From Anticarsia gemmatalis (lineage: Eukaryota > Arthropoda > Insecta > Lepidoptera > Erebidae), in assembly GCF_050436995.1 (NCBI RefSeq), contig NC_134769.1, positions 2,108,001 to 2,172,000 on the forward strand: DNA of 64,000 nucleotides. Direction: 5' to 3'. This document shows positions 51,065-63,894 of this stretch, in pieces. The notes below the pieces were generated by a model. The model was not told the origin of the DNA. It was given only the letters and a program-made list of their open reading frames with translations, and did no database searches. Each line of letters begins with the position of its first letter. The first letter of the stretch is position 1. Both the position numbers and the translations under genes were made by a program.

Positions 51065-51999
51065 CTCACAAACTCACAAGTATCATATTACACACACAGA
51101 CAGGACAGATTTATCGTTGCTACAATGTGGCGACTAGGTTTGAAGCGAAAATTTTTGAATAATACACATGTTGGGAGTTGAGAAAGATTTTAAAGGAGCT
51201 TCGCGTCAAGATAAGAGTATTTGGGTGGTATTTTTGCCAGTTTTATGATGTCCAAGATATTGTATGAGAAGAAGAAATGATTAAGTACATTATACATACA
51301 TATTTTTATATGTTTTAATGTGTTGCACTAAAGTTTAAGACAATATTGTGTCTGTGAATGTCTTAATAATACAAGTAATATTTTCACAATCTATTAAAAG
51401 TAGTCTTGGTTACCTAAGCTACCTATAGTACCCTAAATTTTGGTTTAGAGGTGTTATTACCTCTAAAGTTCTTTTTCCATTGTAATAATGACAATAGTTA
51501 TAATAGTTATTAGTAATTTGTACGTACATATTAAGTAGCTGTAACTTAAAATTACGTATAAAAATTAAAACTCAATTCTAAAGACAGAATTCTGTCTGGT
51601 CTTTCAGGAATCCTTGCCTCATCGACGGGGATTCAAACCTGAACTTTTAGTATATTAAAAGAACTAACTACAGTCTGAAAGGGCCACCTGTAATTCCTTA
51701 CAAATGTTAAGGGCCGAGCCATATACCGGGCGAGTTAATAAACTCCAAGCTACTATCTAATAGCACTTTGCACGACATGGGAATCAAACTGTGGCCTCTA
51801 ATTCATACTACATATATAACAACTATTCATTTTAAACTAAAACCTCGTACTTCTAAAAGCGGTAGAAACTTAATTATTTGTACGCGTTAATTAAGATTAA
51901 AGAATTAGCATTCAGTTCGTTACATTAATACGTTAGCTGGTTTCAAAGCCACCTGTCTTTAGACATGGTTTATTTATATATTTTATACTAACTTGTGCC

Positions 52000-52064
52000 T
52001 CGTTTGGGAGGAGACCCTTGCCCTGCAGTGGGACAGACATGGGTTATAAAAAAAAAAAAAAAAA
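52000..52064 (+). mobile_element. LINE/SINE tail (CCCTGCAGTGGGACA family), truncated, with poly-A
   Basis: Only the last part, GGAGACCCTTGCCCTGCAGT and the following A run, remains. A short RTE-like start (TGCCTGCGACTCCGCC) follows directly. Confidence 0.65.
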
Positions 52065-53509
52065 ACTTGTGCCTGCGACTCCGCCCTTGTAGGAATACTT
52101 CCCGTAATAAAAAAAATCTATGATTAATCACAAATAAATCAAATGGCAAGAAGTGAGTGTTTTCACACACCTCTATCTATGCCTTTAGATATAATAGGCG
52201 TGATGTTATGTAAAGATGTATGAATAAACTATAAGGATAATGAAAAATAGAGATTTTGATGAAATTTTGCATTTGGTTTAGTAAAAAGAAGCTTGCTATT
52301 GATATAAAAATGTTCTAATATTTGATCTGCAGTTTTCGAGATGACGCTAAACAAGCAAACTTTACTGATCCAGTCTTATTCCTCGGACGGAGTCGCGGAT
52401 ACTACTAAGTTGATAATAATCTCTAATCTTTATTATTAAAATAATTTTAATTAGAAATAGATATACAAACTAAATATTTATGACTTGATATCAAACAATT
52501 GTGAGAAATCATTACGAAGGATTAATAATTTAATGAACACAATTACTTTTGCGAAAATTTTACTTAACAATAAGTTAGTTGGTTACAGTATAAATATGCC
52601 TAATACCTAAGTTAAGAAAATACACACTATCTAATATTCTTTTGTGTCTAAACCACACAATTAAGAAACAAAAATCTAAAATCTCATAATATATTATGTA
52701 AGTCCTCGACACAAGGATATAAGCTCTAAAAATACGAACATACTGGAATGATGTCTGAACCCATTCTTAAAACAAGCAATGTAGTTTAACATAGCTACCA
52801 CTGCGCTAAACGTTCGTAAGTTCGATTCCTTTACGGTACAAAAATGAAAGTTATCCACAAAAAGATAACAGGTGTTATGTCTAGATAAAACCATCAAGCT
52901 ATATTTGTATGTTTGTAAGAATCCTCGCCATAAAAGGTCAATTCGAAAAACAGTCCTTTTTGAAAATACTCTAACAATATGCACTCGATATCGAATTCCG
53001 AACTCATTCTTAACCCTTCTGACGTCACACAAGGACCGTACACCACGCATGCGTAAAAAAGACCTCGCTGACCCTTAGTTATGCAATACAAACGAAATGC
53101 ACCACAAAAAGATGAACAAAAACCATCTAACGGGTTCCGCGGGGTATTCGAAAAACCCTTTTTTTTCGTAACAGGAGCAAAAAGGCACAATGAATAAATG
53201 TTTTTGCAAATAAACTGGGCTTTTTCAGCACGCTTTGGAATTTAAAAATACTTTTTTGTGTGTTGTGTTAGGTTAGTTCTTAGTGATTAAAATGCTAATA
53301 TTTTTGGACACGTGGCTTCGTTTTTTTTATGTAATCGTTGATTGTTTTAGTACAAGATTTATTGTGATTGTGAATATAAAATACTTTAAGTACTTGATTA
53401 AGTGTATTGGATGATTATTTTTTTTATCTTAATATACGATTAGTCTTTCAAAATAACTAGAACGGTAGTTAGATTCATAGTGAATTTGTGTATTGAGCAC
53501 AGTTTTTTT

Positions 53510-53695
53510 ATTTTCATATATAAAACTACTGGACGGATCGGGCTAAGATCGGATTGGTATGCAGGAAGATGATATGACGTAGTCATCCAGTCAATGGATA
53601 AAATAAGGGATAAAAGTTTGTATGAAAATTATGTCCTAAGACACAAACCATGCGAACAAAAGCTTGTTTTTTGTATAAACTGTGCATCCCTAACT
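53510..53695 (-). mobile_element. RTE-like fragment, inverted
   Basis: The plus strand carries AAACTACTGGACGGATCGGG and later TTGTATGAAAATTATGTCC, the reverse-strand form of the family. Its 5' end is lost. Confidence 0.4.
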
Positions 53696-53748
53696 AGTAG
53701 ATTTACTTGTACTATATAACAAAGTTTTTAGCCTTGCAAAAGCCTACA

Positions 53749-53783
53749 TGCATCCCCGTGCATGTTTAATGCACGGGGATGCA
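53749..53783. repeat. Perfect hairpin, 15-base arms, 5-base loop
   Basis: TGCATCCCCGTGCAT and its exact reverse complement flank GTTTA. The stem is unusually GC-rich for this region. Confidence 0.95.
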
Positions 53784-54120
53784 ATGAGCAGTGAACAGGT
53801 TGAGCTTCTCCCAGATGGTCAGTGATTCTAAAACACTAGGTCAATTAGAAGCCTGAGAAATGACCCATATGGATACAGCATGTGGGTTAATAAGTCGTAG
53901 TCGGTTGCTATCACTGAACAGGTATTTGCTAAGCTCAGTAATGCCTGGGAATATAGACTAGACCAATGAAAGAGATGGGATTTTTGAAGAGCTTAGATTC
54001 TGCATACAATTTCAGCGTTCTAAGGGAGGAAGAGTATCTTATGACCTAATCGAGATTATAAACTATATGTGGGACCGATTTAATTAGAATCTATTTTGTC
54101 ATTTTTGAGTTAAAGAGTGA

Positions 54121-54168
54121 CAAACATACATAACCATCTCAAAAATGTATGTTTGTTTTGAGATGGTT
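54121..54168. repeat. Interlocked inverted repeats in A-B-A'-B' order
   Basis: CAAACATACAT (A), AACCATCTCAAAA (B), ATGTATGTTTG (A', the exact reverse complement of A) and TTTTGAGATGGTT (B', the exact reverse complement of B) follow each other with no spacer. Confidence 0.95.
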
Positions 54169-55489
54169 GTTTTCACTTACTATCACGTTTTATAATATAA
54201 GTAGGGGACTAGGACTCAATCTAATTGCATAATAACTACTAAGATAACCTATTGTAATTCCCAGTAGATAGTGTATCCATAACCTTTACTTCAAAGTTAA
54301 ATGAAGTTATAAATATCATCGGCATGTAGGATAATCTGCAAGCCATGTCATCGATCCATTTCATGCAACGAAACTTTAAAAATTAAAGCAGGCTTAAACT
54401 TTATTATCTGCATCCAGTTTTAAACCGCTGACAAGTGCAAAGAAGATATCATAATTTATAAAACCAGTTGATTATTTGCAATTTAAACGCAACTTTGTAA
54501 CCTCCATTACGAGTAAACGACAATAAGTATTTCCATTTTGCATAATTTCTGCTAATAACTTCAACTTTAGCAGCTAATTAATTCTAAATGTAAATTTTTT
54601 GACAGATGGCAAACAGCCATTTTCAATATGGCGCTGTCGCTTAGCAACGGATGCGTGGGCGCAACTCAACAGGTGTTGCGGGATTTTTTTTTTAGTTTTT
54701 TTTTAATCCGAGGGTAGACGGCGATACGGCTTTTGAAATCCGGTGGGAAAGATTTTTTGAAAGATTTTTTTGGCATTTCTGTTTGTTATTAAGTATAATG
54801 AAATGTGTTTTTTTTTTTTGGTTGGAAATTGGGACAGTTGCGCAGGTTACTACAGGTTACGTTTTATTACGTTGAAGCGAAATATGTTACAAAAAATAGA
54901 TTAGAGTAAACATACGAATATCTACGATTTACTGAATTTCAGAGGATCAGGTATTTTGTAATAAACGCTTATAAAAAAATATAAGGATATCTACATGTTA
55001 TGTTTCTATTTTCTTTGGTAACTAACACTATACAATATTCATTAAATTGTGTCATAAAACTATTTAGACGTAATATAATCATACCCTTTCCTCAGAATAT
55101 GCAGAGCTTAAACAAGACCACTATCTGCGATTTCTAACTATTTCCTCTGCTTCGTTTACATCTACACATACCATAAAATCAAACCTAGCACCTCAGTCTA
55201 GCCAAAGGACATTTGCAAGTGCAACCCGTCCAAAATAAACCAGAACTACTGTTACAAATATTCAACAGTACATAATGAATATTACATAAGATATACACAG
55301 ATATTATTTACTTAGCCTGACCTTATAATTCGCTCCTACGCTGCCGGAACATATCACGTCCACGTGTTCACTACATGTAATATTCATACATAATTATATG
55401 CTTTAAATTGAGTACTGTGATATTATGTTAATGCGAAATTTAGTTTAAGGTTTGGTTCTCTGGTTTTTGTCTGAGTTTCTAAATTTCTG

Positions 55490-55562
55490 GTGGTGTGATA
55501 GATGATGACGAGGTCTCTGTTCGACTCCCAGGTTGGGTTCTGACTGTTTCTGTTTGCGTCGA
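55490..55562 (+). mobile_element. tRNA-like SINE fragment
   Basis: CTCTGTTCGACTCCCAGGTT is a B-box-like arm preceded by a GTGGTGTGATAGATGATGA head. Confidence 0.4.
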
Positions 55563-57308
55563 TAGTGTCTTGGGTTTATTTCTATCATTAATAAAAATGC
55601 GAAATATAGGTGTGATTAGAACAGCTTTGTGCTTCTCTGATAAATCATTTTGAGCTTGTAAACAGGCAGTTTCTAGTTCGCGTAACTCAAATTGTTGTAG
55701 TGACAGTTCGGGACAAACAAACGCGAAATTTCGCCAATATTTGGTTTTATTTAAATAAAACTATGAAACAATCAATAATTATAATGCATCATTATTTAAA
55801 AAAGTGACCGTGTCAATTAGATAATGAATATAAATAACTGATTGGAGCATTGCTACACTAATCAAGAATTACACGTATATTATTATCATAGTAAAGAATA
55901 AAATGATAGAAGTCTTTAAGAATTAATTAGCAGAAGCAGTTCCCAATATAACCATGACCATCATTCTTGCCAATTGAATTTTAAGTCGTAATTAACGAAC
56001 ATAACAATGGAATATTACCGAGCCTACTCATTAATCAACATCAATGCCCACTTGCCCACAAGTGGGCGTGCCCTTACAACTATTAAATACTACTACATAT
56101 TTAAAACACCGCTATGTAATAGAATATTATATGATTGACAGAAAAACGCAAAAAATAAGTACCTTTATGACCGAAAAAGAAGTGAAATCAAATTGATGAT
56201 TTGAAAAGCTAAAAACAAATGTGTTAAAATAGCTTTGTTTTTTGTTTTAACAAAAAATTATGACCTTTACAAGAACCTATAAAAAAATCGGTTACATTCA
56301 ACAAAGAAATCATAACTGGACTTATATCGATTGATAGTTTGGTATAGCACGCGTCACATAACTTTATGTGTTTGAAAATAGCTGCAAGCCTCTAAAAAAT
56401 ACATAGACTACTCTTTATTTTTAAAAAGTCTGGTTATAATTTATTCATCACAATTTTTAATAAAAGTTCACAAATTTCTACTCTAGATGTTATGAATATT
56501 TTGATGAAAAATATAATATCCAATAATTAAAACATATCACCAACTATATCAACAGTTTACTGGACTGTATCATCTTGGGTGGACCTAAATCTGGACATAT
56601 TTTTGCAAAACACATCACCATTCAAACAGGTATCTAACCAATCAAAGGCATTATTTTCTTATCCTAGACCTAAAGCACAATAAATAAGTCTATTCTATTT
56701 ATAGAAGTTATCCTAATACTTTGTTTAGACTACGCAGTGACATGTACAGTCGGGAACATAATAATTAAACACATCATGTCCTCGCACATGTGCAGCGCAC
56801 TTGTCTAGCCGACGTTGTCACTTATATTTCATTTATCGATGTTTGGGACTTAGAGTGGACATGCCTTTAAATAATATTAAGTTAGTGACTATTTGATAGT
56901 CAAATAACGGTAATATATTTGCTACAAAATAAATGGTCACGAACTCTTAAAAAAAAACATATTTTTTACCCTTACGCTCTTTAATCAATGAGTAACTTCA
57001 GAATTGATAGGGTTTTACACAGTCAAACTCAAAAATATCATTGAAAATTGACAATAAATTTAAAAAAAACTCGTAAAAAATTCCAAAGGGGTCCGTCAAA
57101 TATTATTAGTCAAATATTCATTGAAAAATGTCCGTTAATTAAATTTAAAGGAATCGTTACACTAAGTTATCTTTGGTAACAAATATTGGTATAAATTTTA
57201 CACGACCATGTGAGAATGAAAAGCCTTAAAACTTTCACAGTAGCGACAGCTATTTATACACCTAACAAAAACTTATTAAAAAACGCCATAAACGTACAGT
57301 ATTTATTG

Positions 57309-57447
57309 AGGGCATGCAAAGTCCCCAACCCGCACTTGGCCAGCGTGGTGGACTCAAGGCCTAACCCCTCCCCCTCGTTCGGGAGGAGACCCTTGCCCTG
57401 CAGTGGGACAGATATGGGTTATTAAAAAAAAAAAAAAAAAAAAAAAC
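57309..57447 (+). mobile_element. LINE/SINE tail (CCCTGCAGTGGGACA family) with poly-A
   Basis: Starts AGGGCATGCAAAGTCCCCAA, contains CCCTTGCCCTGCAGTGGGAC and ends in a run of more than 20 A. The overlapping open frame (57210-57425) is created by the repeat. Confidence 0.7.
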
Positions 57448-57516
57448 GTACAGTAATTACATTTTAATTTGACATTAATCTACTAATCCTACAAGCAAAT
57501 GTTTCATAGTAATGTA

Positions 57517-57781
57517 CAGTCGAGTTCTATAATATGTGACCGTGTTGATGAATCAAAAATAAATACGCAATGTTAAGTTTCATAAAAATCTGAACACAAT
57601 ATTTTGAGCTATTGTCTGTAGCAATATTATTGATATTATGTAGTTAGTAGTTACATATTTATGGTGTGACAGAATGTAAATATTTTATTACAAGGCAAAG
57701 CTGTTTAGATTTTTATGAAACTTAACACTGCCTATATATTTTTGATTCATCAACACGTTCACATATTATAGAACTCGACTG
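57517..57781. mobile_element. MITE with long terminal inverted repeats, TA target site
   Basis: About 265 bases. The outer roughly 83 bases at each end are inverted copies with few mismatches (starting CAGTCGAGTTCTATAATATG), flanked by TA on both sides as expected for Tc1/mariner-type insertion. The centre is AT-rich and non-coding. It would fold into one long hairpin. Confidence 0.85.
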
Positions 57782-58714
57782 TACAGTCGAACAAATTTAC
57801 AGCCAATCCATAAAAAACTGTTCTCAAAATTACTCGTGCCTCTTCGTAACACTTTTTAATAGCGATACTACTTCTTAATCGATTTGCAAAAGAAAAAACC
57901 TATGTACTCAAATTTTGGCTTTTTTATTCCTCTAATGTGTAACACATTCGGTATCTGTCATTATTTTTTTGAGATTAAATGATCTTTGAACTAACACTTA
58001 CTTACACTAGCTTGCACTCGCGGCGTCTGTTGCAAGGAAATAAATAAAAGTATTCTAAAAAAAATATCATGATTTTACCTATTTAGTATTACAAAAATAT
58101 AAAAACATCAAAAATACTAATTGAAGATTTCAGAAAGGTAAAGCTCATTATTGATTTTGACAAAATAAATAAGTAGGTATTAATATTCAAATACTACTAA
58201 ACACTTATTTCAAGAAGAAGTTTCCAGAAAATTGTCTTTTAACGACCATGGAATGAAGCGAAATAGTATCGTAACTGAATTAAAGTAAATTTAAAATATA
58301 CTTTCGAAATTTTTTTTTTTTTATTTCAACGCACAAACGTGAACATATATAAAATAACTGTAGTATAGAATAAAAACTTAGTAGAACATTTTTTCAAAAT
58401 ACATTTTCGATTTCTTACACTGATCAAGTGACTGCCAAACGCACGATTATTGGCAAATCATCCCCCGATCGTTAACTGTAGCGGTAAATACTATATTCAA
58501 AAAGAAATACTATTGATTAATTAATATAGAATTAAAAAATATTGTTAAGCATGTCTTAGGATGATGGCCGAGCAATATTAGAGGAAATTAAGTCGTGATT
58601 CTTAGGGCAATAGGTTACTTTCAAAATGACCTACATAAAATAATTAAATAAATATCATTGGACAAGTTACACGGTCATTTGATTCCAAACTAGGCATAGC
58701 TTGTACTATGGTAA

Positions 58715-58905
58715 ATAAATAAGTGATAAACATACTTCTATACTTGTAAATACATACTAATATAGATGAATTAACAAACAGGCTCAAAACAGATACTCGT
58801 GCTCATCACACAAATATTTGTCCCGAGATTTGAACCTACTACACAAGGCGCTACGGTTATTGCGGCGAGTTGACCACGTTAACCACTGCGCCAAATGTGC
58901 AGCTA
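58715..58905 (-). mobile_element. tRNA-derived SINE, inverted
   Basis: On the plus strand GTCCCGAGATTTGAACCTAC is the reversed B-box and CACGTTAACCACTGCGCCA the reversed tRNA-like head. The body with AAACAGGCTCAAAACAG precedes it. Confidence 0.65.
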
Positions 58906-59162
58906 AACATCATAACATGATAAACATCAGCTCATCTTTTGATTTGAAGTTGTAAACCACAACCTAGTTTAAACATTAATCAAGCCAGTCTAAAGATTTT
59001 TGATTTTGATTAACTGACTACCGGAACGGATTCGTGTACTTTTTTATAGTTAATTTTGACTATATTATATGTCTTTGATTAAGTGCCTTCGTGACATGGA
59101 AGAGACAGCTTATTCTAAATAAAAATTAAATGAAATTCAGCAATGTAGATACAATTATATCT

Positions 59163-59345
59163 ATAAAGAATTAAGGCCTTTTTTCCTGAGGGAAACGAGT
59201 AGGCCGAGTAATGCCACTTGCTAAGAACCCTTGCTCCATTCACATCCAAACATCTTGGGAAATACAGGACTGCCGGTTAAGAGTACAATGCATGTGACAT
59301 TTTTGCAGGGTATTGCCGTTCATTGCAATAATAACACACTTCTTC
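59163..59345 (+). mobile_element. GGGGTAGGCAG-family repeat, diverged
   Basis: AATGCCACTTGCTAAGAACC, then CATTCACATCCAAACATC and GACTGCCGGTTAAGAGTA match the better copy at 59725 in order and orientation. Confidence 0.6.
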
Positions 59346-59724
59346 ATAAGAACCAGACCTCATTGAAGAGCAAGAGAGAAAGCCAAAGACCTTCGTAAGA
59401 GGAATTACCGACATAGCAACAAAATTTCAAGAGCTAAATAGATTAAAATTGGATTAAATTTCCCAACAAAAATTCCTTCGTAACATAGATTTCCCAATCA
59501 TCACAGTTTTTTCCGGCGACACTTTTTACTCGATACCCTCAAACGGTTCAGATAATAAGAAACCTTGGTCATGGGTCATCGTGTCTCTATCTAGAACAGC
59601 TCTGTCAAGGGTATTTCTTTTCCTGTAAGGTCCATATTACTGACCTTTTAATCCATCTTGGTTTATAAGAACAAAGAAGTAGGTAGTTCTGGTACTAAGC
59701 AAATGATTGCATAAAAATCTTTAT

Positions 59725-59910
59725 ACATGATATTACGTTACATCACGCCTTTTTTCCATAGGGGTAGGCAGTGACCAAAGAACGCCACTTGGCACGATCC
59801 TTACATTCTGCAATTCCCCTGCCTCATTCACATCCATACATTTTGTCATACAGGACCACCGGTTACGAGTACTACGCATTAGACCTTTTTGCAAGACATC
59901 ACCAATATGA
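59725..59910 (+). mobile_element. GGGGTAGGCAG-family repeat, fuller copy
   Basis: CATCACGCCTTTTTTCCATA, GGGGTAGGCAGTGACC, CGCCACTTGGCACGATCC and GGACCACCGGTTACGAGT in order. The short open frame at 59771-59965 lies within it. Confidence 0.7.
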
Positions 59911-60602
59911 TTTGTGTAGATTATTACCTAGTTCAGAAATTATTTGGTCTGGAAATATCAAATAGTTTTTAACTAGATAGAGACTGCAATATTCCCAAAG
60001 CTAGATTCTACAATAGTTTCTTATTAATATGACTGCCTGCTGTGTTTAAGACTATTTGAACATAGTCACAAAGTACATCCAGAGAGGAACAAAAATTGCT
60101 TGGTTCATATAAATATTTGTTTTGTATAAGAATTAGATCAGCCCAGGAGGACTATCCCGTATCTCAATAGGCAAATATTTGAAAGCCACTATGCTGTACA
60201 TTGCTTTTCTCTCTCTTAGATTATGGCAATTAATACGTTACATCAAAGCAGCCGTGTACTTAATATCGGCCATGAATTTGTTGTACACTAGATGTCAACT
60301 GAGAGAAATACGTGATACAGATCAGTATTTGCAATAGTAATAGTATCGAAGAAGCAATTGCTTTTAGTATTAATTAAGTATTTCCACACCTTATCTTGGA
60401 AAACTACCAAAAAAATACAAATGTACGATTCTGTGATTACCAAAACAACAAAAAAATCGATCTTATCAAGAATATTTTTTCCGATATAACGGCTTTAACC
60501 AAAAAAAATTGGGGTCAATTTGCAGTTTCTTACAGTAGGCAGTGAGAGGTCAATTTAGATATACAAGCGCCGGCAAATCGTATTAGTAAAAAATACTTCA
60601 CA

Positions 60603-60838
60603 CTAGAGGCCGTCCGTGACTTCGTCCGCGTGGAAACCCCCCGTCCCGTGTAAATCCCGACCCCTCGGGAACTCCGGGATAAAAGTAGCCTATGTGTTAC
60701 TCTGGGTCTTCAGGTACCTATATACCAAATTTTATTGTAATCGGTTTTGTAGTATTTGCATGAAATAGTAACAAACATTCATACATACATACAAACATTC
60801 TCACAAACTTTCGCATTTATAATATTAGTAGGATTAAT
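60603..60838 (+). mobile_element. RTE-like 3' end / SINE copy, well preserved
   Basis: Starts GGCCGTCCGTGACTTCGTCC and ends TTTATAATATTAGTAGGAT. Inside are GGGATAAAAGTAGCCTATGT and a short (ACAT)n run. This is the best-preserved member here. Confidence 0.7.
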
Positions 60839-61009
60839 ACAAATTGACCTATCAGCAGTAAAGCAGTGACCCGAGAGAGATCTATCCATGAATAATTCAC
60901 CATCACCTTTGCAAGTATGGTACTGACCTGCTACATGTGTAACCTTATGTTCATTGATCTCTGCTTCCGCACCGCTTCGGAGCCTAATTGTATCTTACTC
61001 TTTCTAATT

Positions 61010-61135
61010 TGGTTTGGATGTTTGCGATGAAACTACTGAACAGATTACTACGAATTTTGGTATACAGATAGTTTATAACTTGGATAATTTTTGTTCAGAG
61101 AAATTATTACATGCGGACGAAGTCGCAGACCATAC
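61010..61135 (-). mobile_element. RTE-like 3' end / SINE copy, inverted
   Basis: The plus strand reads TTTGCGATGAAACTACTGAA and ends GCGGACGAAGTCGCAGAC, the reverse complement of the usual family start. It lies only about 170 bases from the forward copy at 60603. Confidence 0.5.
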
Positions 61136-62025
61136 CGAAATTATAATGAGACCAATATCAATATTGACTGCGGATGGAGACGCGAAGAAGCCAATTTCTG
61201 GAATCTAAGAGATGAAGGAGTTCGGTAGAGACCCATACTCTTATTTCTCTCTCTTTCTCTCTTCCTGTTCCGTGATGATTATCCCTTGTGGGTATGTGTA
61301 ATTTATCTCTTCTAATTCCATTTATGCTCAAAATGTTCGATTTACGTTAAGGTAAGGCATCAAGAGTTAATTTCTGAACACGATTATTATAAAGACAATT
61401 GTAAATTAACAAAATCGTAATGAGAGTATGGTTAGAATCATTTAACAAAATAGAAGCACAAAAAATAAGTATCCCAGTCGTATCCACACAAAATAGTCGT
61501 TATAAAAATGTGGGAGCTGTAACTCGACACACAAAATTGATTCACGTGCTTTTATTTCAAACGGTTGCGCCGAAAGTTTATAGTTTTTGGAAATTGTCAC
61601 AAAAACTTCAAGTTTATAGTTAGTTAAATTATACGCAATCTGGTTGTGTTTTAGTTGATTAGTGATTATGAATGGTAGTTTTAATTAAATGTGCTTTAGG
61701 ATCGTTGGAAAAGACTTTTTTTTGGCTGTTGTGAAGATTTTATGAATGAAATAGCAGCTAATAAGGTTTTTCTAGGATTTTTTCTTTGATTCTTGTGTCG
61801 ATGTGTTGTTTCAAGATTTTGTTAGACAATTCAAGAGCATAGCATGGTTTGAAATTGATATTGGGAACTACAGTGTGTCTGGTAGTCAAATACAAACGAA
61901 GTCTTTGGTTTGAGTCCACCAAACCATATTTGATTGTATATTTCAAGAGTACCATATTAATTTACACATATCTTATTCATACTAAAACAAAATTATTACA
62001 GATCGGAATCTATTAATAACTCTTC

Positions 62026-62455
62026 ATACTTCTTTGGAATAGTTTTCGGCTTACAGCAAACGGAAGCTTTGAAAGCCGTAACACAGAAGGAAGCCGTTAC
62101 CATAGGTGTTACGACTGACATAAAGGTACATTAATGTTTAACTTGAAAACTAATCAGGATGATCCAAATTTGATTGATATGTGTCCACTTGCTTCTTTAG
62201 AGAAAAGCTAGTTAATTGCTTTCGGCTTACAGCAAACAGAAGCTTTGAAAGCCGTAACACAGAAGGAAGCCGTTACCATAGGTGTTACGATTGACATACA
62301 GGGAACATTAATGTTTCACTTTTAAAGTTAAACAAGTGCTCGTGCTTCTTTGGGAGAGAGCAGAAGCTTTGAAAGCCGTAACACAGAAGGAAGCCGTTAC
62401 CATAGGTGTTACGACTGACATAAAGGTACAATAATGTTTAACTTTTAAATTCGCA
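62026..62455. repeat. Three-copy repeat with an almost invariant 60-70 base core
   Basis: The core (GAAGCTTTGAAAGCCGTAAC, then ACAGAAGGAAGCCGTTACCA and TAGGTGTTACGA) starts at 62063, 62239 and 62363. Spacings are 176 and 124 bases. Core copies differ at only a few positions while the DNA between is unrelated. Each core is open on both strands: plus reads TEALKAVTQKEAVTIGVT, minus reads MSVVTPMVTASFCVTAFKAS or a near variant. GTAACAC and GTGTTAC within each core are inverted. The minus frame of copy 1 continues open to a TAA at about 61998-62000. Function unknown. Confidence 0.8.
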
Positions 62456-63334
62456 CTAAGTGAGCAAGTTCGAGCAAATGATAGATTAATTACAGTTCAT
62501 TAAATGTTGTGTGTGGACCGGTTGCTTTGAGATAATTTATGGGCGGATTTTGGGGTTCCTCTGAAGGTTATAACAGAGGTATTTTGAAGGCAAAATTGTT
62601 TGGTAATTTATTTGAGTATTGTTGTAGATAGTTTAAGAGACCTACCGTTACGGTCAAAAGTTGATAGTGTAAATTATGTTTGTATGAAATAAATATTTTG
62701 AGAAAAGTTTCAAGAAGATCAAATAAGCAACATTTTTTTCTTTACAATGTCAAATATTTAAAATGGCTTGATCTTGAACTAAGAATTTTCTCGATGAAGC
62801 AAAAATATTATTTGAAATAATAACATTTGGTGTTGTTTGGTCTCGGCCATCCGCCATCAGTGGCTTGATATTATGAACTAACTTTTTATTGATACATTTT
62901 TTTTATTATGAACTTATTTTCTAACTTTATATTTTTCCCGTAAATATCTTCAAAGAAACTATGTACGAATACAAGATATCCCTGCTATATTCCTTACGGA
63001 AGCCCAACAATCAAACGGAACTCAACGATTACATAACACTCAATCTTGCAAATTTTTTTCTAAATAATAACCACGTTAGATAAAAATCAATTTATAATAA
63101 TTCCAATGTAAGACTTTGGCATAGTAATTTGTAGTCTCGGTGGAAAACCGCAAAAAAAATCAAGGTCAAGCTTAGTACAAGATCACTAGTTACTAAGTGA
63201 TGTTAAAATCATTATTTTTGATGTAAGTATCTTTTCTAGGCATTTTTATAGGCTGTGGTTTCTTCACGCTTTGCTGCAATAGTAGGTATAAGCAGGAAAA
63301 CTGAGTACTTTTGAAATGTGGTTTTTTCTCTGCT

Positions 63335-63420
63335 TCTGTGCCCCGGGCGGTAGTGTATTCGACTGTTGATCATGAAACATTATAAAGGCTCAAGTTCGAA
63401 TCCTAGCTCGAGCAAAGTAC
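63335..63420 (+). mobile_element. tRNA-derived SINE head
   Basis: GGGCGGTAGTGTATTCGACT and CAAGTTCGAATCCTAGCTCG give A-box- and B-box-like elements in tRNA spacing. Confidence 0.55.
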
Positions 63421-63894
63421 TTGTTCTTTTCTAATTTATATAAGAGTGTTTCTTAATAAGTTCCTCTTAACATACCTAACATAATGTCAAGGGACTGGCC
63501 AATATACTTGGTAGTCACGGTACTAGGCACTAGTGAATTTTGGTCCAATTTCAGGTAAAATTAAGCCATATCATAGGACTCTGGGCAGCTTGAACAACTT
63601 TGACACAAACAATACTATGGCTGAATGATGAAGGGAAAATTCAGAGTCAATATTCTAATGCCAAAAATTATAAACCTTCGCTTGATCAAAGTTTAATAAA
63701 GACGTCCTCCATGTTATTCTATAAATAGTCGAAGTTTTTTGTGTGTTATGTTCTTTCACATCATATTATTTCTTCATTATGTAATCGCACGGAATACTGT
63801 TGATTCGTTAGCTATAAATAGAATTTCTGTAATTGGTTTACTATTATTGTATCTGTCTGAACTTAGTCAAAGCATTTGGCTAGTCATTTTTACA

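Noticed and set aside
50941..51181. Open frames with His-Thr repeats
   Set aside because: Products of the (AC)n microsatellite.
52694..53050. 118-residue minus-strand open frame
   Set aside because: Overlaps a tRNA-like B-box scrap, has no recognisable domain and overlaps other open frames; chance is more likely.
62026..62455. CRISPR-like array
   Set aside because: Three copies only, cores too long, spacings of 124 and 176 bases, and an animal genome context.
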